64,000 nt of DNA from 73-13 sp035555435 (lineage in GTDB: Bacteria > Actinomycetota > Actinomycetes > Actinomycetales > Microbacteriaceae). Where the stretch lies: positions 1 to 64,000 of the forward strand of contig DATMGN010000016.1 in assembly GCA_035555435.1 (NCBI GenBank), given 5' to 3'. The position numbers and the translations under genes were made by a program. Numbering within the stretch: position 1 is the stretch's first letter; the number at the start of each line of letters is the position of its first letter. Shown here one piece after another: positions 61,827 through 64,000 of this stretch. Under the pieces are notes generated by a model. That model searched no databases. It saw only the letters and a list, made by a program, of their open reading frames with translations, and was not told where the DNA came from.

Positions 61827-64000
61827 TCACGCGATCTCGACGATGAGGTCGCCCGCCTCGACCCGTGCGCTCTCAGGGACGGCCAGTCGCCGGACGGTGC
61901 CCGCGACGGGGGCCGTGATCGCGGCTTCCATCTTCATCGCCTCGATGACGGCGATCTGCTCGCCTTGCGCGACCTCGGCGCCGGTGTCGACTTTGAGTGT
62001 GACGAGTCCGGAGAACGGTGCGGCGACCTGCCCGGGGATGGCTGCGTCGGCTTTCTCGGCGCTGCGCGTGACGACCTGGATCGACTCGTCGCGGACGATG
62101 ACCGGGCGCAGTTGCCCGTTGAGCGTGAGCATGACGGTACGCATGCCCTTCTCGTCGGCCTCGCCGATCGCCTCGAGCCCGACGAAGAGCTGCACGCCGG
62201 GCTCGAGCGGCACGATGTGCTCGGTCTCGGGTTTGAGGCCGTAGAGGTAGTCGAGGGTGTCGATGACGCTGACGTCGCCGTAGTCGGCGCGCCACTGCGT
62301 GAAGGTGCGCGTGGGCCCCGGGAACAGGAGGCGATTCAGAGCAGCACGCCGGGTGGCCGGCTCCCCGCGCAGCTCCGCCTCGTCCTCGGGGCTGAGCGGC
62401 GTGATCTCGATGGAGCGCTCGCGACCGGCGAGCGCCTTGGTGCGGAAGGGCTCCGGCCAACCACCGGGCGGGTCGCCGAGCTCGCCGGCGAGGAAGCCGA
62501 TGACGCTGTCGGGGATGTCGTAGCGCTGCGGGTCGCGCTCGAAGTCCGTGGGGTCGGCGCCGGCGGCGACGAGTGCGAGCGCGAGGTCGCCGACGGCTTT
62601 CGAGCTGGGCGTGACTTTCGGCGGCCGGCCGAGGATGCGGTTGGCGGCGGCGTACGCGTCTTCGACGCGCTCGAAGTGCTCGCCCTGCCCGACGGCGATC
62701 GCCTGCTGGCGCAGGTTGGAGAGCTGCCCGCCAGGGATCTCGTGCTCGTAGACGCGGCCGGTGGGTCCGGGCAGTCCGGATTCGAATGGCCGGTAGGCGC
62801 TGCGCACGGCCTCCCAGTACGGTTCGAGCTCGCCGACGGCGCGCAGGCTCAGCCCAGTGTCTCGCTCGGTGTGCGCGAGCGCGGCGACGAGCGCGGACAG
62901 GCTCGGCTGCGAGGTGGTGCCGGCCATGGGCGCTGCGGCGGCGTCGACGGCGTCGGCGCCGGCGGCGCTCGCCGCGAGGAGGGTCGCGAGTTGTCCGCCT
63001 GCGGTGTCGTGCGTGTGGACGTGGACGGGGACGTCGAAGCGCGATCGCAGGGTGGTGACGAGCCGCGCCGCGGCTTCGGGACGCAGCAGGCCCGCCATGT
63101 CTTTGATGCCGAGGATGTGCGCCCCGGTGCCGACGATCTGTTCTGCGAGGCGCAGCCAGTAGTCGAGCGTGTAGAGGTCCTCGGCGGGGTCGAGCAGGTC
63201 GCCCGTGTAGCTCATGGCGCCTTCCGCGACGGCGGTGCCGGTCTCGAGCACGGATTCGATGGCGGGCCGCATCTGCTCGACGTCGTTGAGCGCGTCGAAG
63301 ACGCGGAAGATGTCGACGCCGGTCGCCGCGGCCTCGCGGACGAACGCGTCGGTGACGAGCTGCGGGTACGGGGTGTAGCCGACGGTGTTGCGTCCGCGCA
63401 GGAGCGCCTGGACCGCGATGTTGGGGTCCGCTTCGCGGATCGCGGCGAGCCGCTCCCATGGGTCTTCGCCGAGGAAGCGCAGGCTCACGTCGTAGGTGGC
63501 GCCGCCCCACGCCTCGATCGAGAGCAGTTGCGGCGTGAGGCGCGTGAGCGCCGGGAGCGCGGCGGTGAGGTCGGCGGTCCGCACGCGGGTGGCGAGCAGC
63601 GACTGGTGGGCGTCCCGGAACGTCGTATCGGTGACGGCGAGCGCCTGCTGCGCCCGCAGGGCGGCGGCGAAGCCGGACGGGCCGAGCTCGCGCAGTCGCT
63701 GCCGTGAGCCGGGCGGGGGCGGGGTGTCGAGGTCGACGCTCGGGAGCTTCGTCGCGGGCCGCACGAGGCCGGCGCCGTCCCCGTGGGGCTGGTTGACGGT
63801 CGTCTCGGCGAGCCAGCGCAGTAGGCGGCTCGCGCGGTCCTGCGAGTGACGGGAGTCGAGGAGGTGCGGTCGCTCCTCGATGAACGCCGTGGACAGGTCG
63901 GCCGCGAGGAAGGCGGGGTCGTCGAGCACCGCCTGGAGGAATGGGATGTTGGTCGCGACGCCGCGGAGCCGGAACTCGGCGAGCGCGCGCCGGGTGCGCG
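61827..64000 (-). CDS. pyc: Pyruvate carboxylase (5' end outside window)
   Basis: The C-terminal two-thirds of biotin-dependent pyruvate carboxylase. From the window edge come the end of the biotin carboxylase domain (RRALAEFRLRGVATNIPFLQAVLDDPAF) and the carboxyltransferase domain with TTFRDAHQSLLATRVRTADL, EAWGGATYDVSLRFL and HTHDTAGGQ. The allosteric linker and the biotinyl domain follow, with the carrier lysine in EAMKME (codon 61932-61934). It makes oxaloacetate from pyruvate. The start codon is not in the window. Confidence 0.96.
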   Translation of the reverse strand, partial: RTRRALAEFRLRGVATNIPFLQAVLDDPAFLAADLSTAFIEERPHLLDSRHSQDRASRLLRWLAETTVNQPHGDGAGLVRPATKLPSVDLDTPPPPGSRQRLRELGPSGFAAALRAQQALAVTDTTFRDAHQSLLATRVRTADLTAALPALTRLTPQLLSIEAWGGATYDVSLRFLGEDPWERLAAIREADPNIAVQALLRGRNTVGYTPYPQLVTDAFVREAAATGVDIFRVFDALNDVEQMRPAIESVLETGTAVAEGAMSYTGDLLDPAEDLYTLDYWLRLAEQIVGTGAHILGIKDMAGLLRPEAAARLVTTLRSRFDVPVHVHTHDTAGGQLATLLAASAAGADAVDAAAAPMAGTTSQPSLSALVAALAHTERDTGLSLRAVGELEPYWEAVRSAYRPFESGLPGPTGRVYEHEIPGGQLSNLRQQAIAVGQGEHFERVEDAYAAANRILGRPPKVTPSSKAVGDLALALVAAGADPTDFERDPQRYDIPDSVIGFLAGELGDPPGGWPEPFRTKALAGRERSIEITPLSPEDEAELRGEPATRRAALNRLLFPGPTRTFTQWRADYGDVSVIDTLDYLYGLKPETEHIVPLEPGVQLFVGLEAIGEADEKGMRTVMLTLNGQLRPVIVRDESIQVVTRSAEKADAAIPGQVAAPFSGLVTLKVDTGAEVAQGEQIAVIEAMKMEAAITAPVAGTVRRLAVPESARVEAGDLIVEIA

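Overview
The window is a very GC-rich actinobacterial sequence with about sixty protein-coding genes, no rRNA or tRNA genes that I can recognise, no CRISPR array and no complete insertion sequence. It reads as two different actinobacterial styles joined together. Bases 1 to about 20-21 kb hold accessory and metabolic genes of the kind found in Pseudonocardia-like genomes. From about 21.5 kb to the end the gene order is the conserved cell-division and cell-wall chromosome region as arranged in Microbacteriaceae. The join falls in or next to the cytochrome oxidase gene ctaD (19,758-21,509). The taxonomic labels are inferences from gene order and remembered family sequences, not from a database search.

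Layout of the left part. A partial ClC chloride channel and an enoyl-CoA hydratase are followed by a small HTH-TOBE protein, an ACMSD-type amidohydrolase, a frameshifted isochorismatase-family gene and an aldo/keto reductase-alcohol dehydrogenase pair. Next comes a small ACT-domain gene preceded by an isoleucine-rich leader peptide and hairpins, that is, a candidate attenuator. Then follow a SnoaL-like gene and a LigD-type ligase-polymerase, separated by a 161-bp inverted-repeat element. After these are a DUF1772 membrane protein, an anti-sigma-type ATPase, a zinc-ribbon protein, a SulP transporter and two tandem duplicated NADPH:quinone oxidoreductases. A rightward redox-flavoured run ends this part: a sulfite-oxidase-like molybdoenzyme, its flavin reductase, DUF5709, MsrA, a uracil-DNA-glycosylase-like protein and a GNAT-OsmC fusion.

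Layout of the right part. All of the following lie on the minus strand unless marked. The respiratory genes erpA-ctaC-ctaD and an M20 dipeptidase come first; a DUF3043 gene (+) is divergent from the dipeptidase. Then come pyrD, nrdR, hisD and dnaE, a DUF222/HNH gene (+), rluD, lspA, divIVA, yggT, sepF, yggS and ftsZ-ftsQ-murC-murG-ftsW-murD-mraY-murF-ftsI-ftsL-rsmH-mraZ. murE is absent from its usual place. Beyond mraZ are a DUF3040 gene, polyprenyl synthase (+), an Rv2175c-like protein, a LysM hydrolase (+), a PASTA-containing PknL-type kinase (+), class II DAHP synthase, an acyltransferase, a FadD15-type ligase (+), peptide deformylase, a ParA/MinD-like ATPase and a partial pyruvate carboxylase. 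The order from ftsZ to fadD15 parallels Rv2150c-Rv2187 of mycobacteria.

How the genes work together. The ftsZ-mraZ block supplies precursor synthesis (MurC, MurD, MurF, MraY, MurG), septal synthesis (FtsW, FtsI, FtsQ, FtsL) and ring assembly and polar growth (FtsZ, SepF, DivIVA). MraZ probably autoregulates the block through three tandem 10-bp repeats. Many genes on both sides of the join begin exactly 6-8 nt after a TANNNT -10 element, so leaderless transcripts look common. This pattern fixes several GTG starts.
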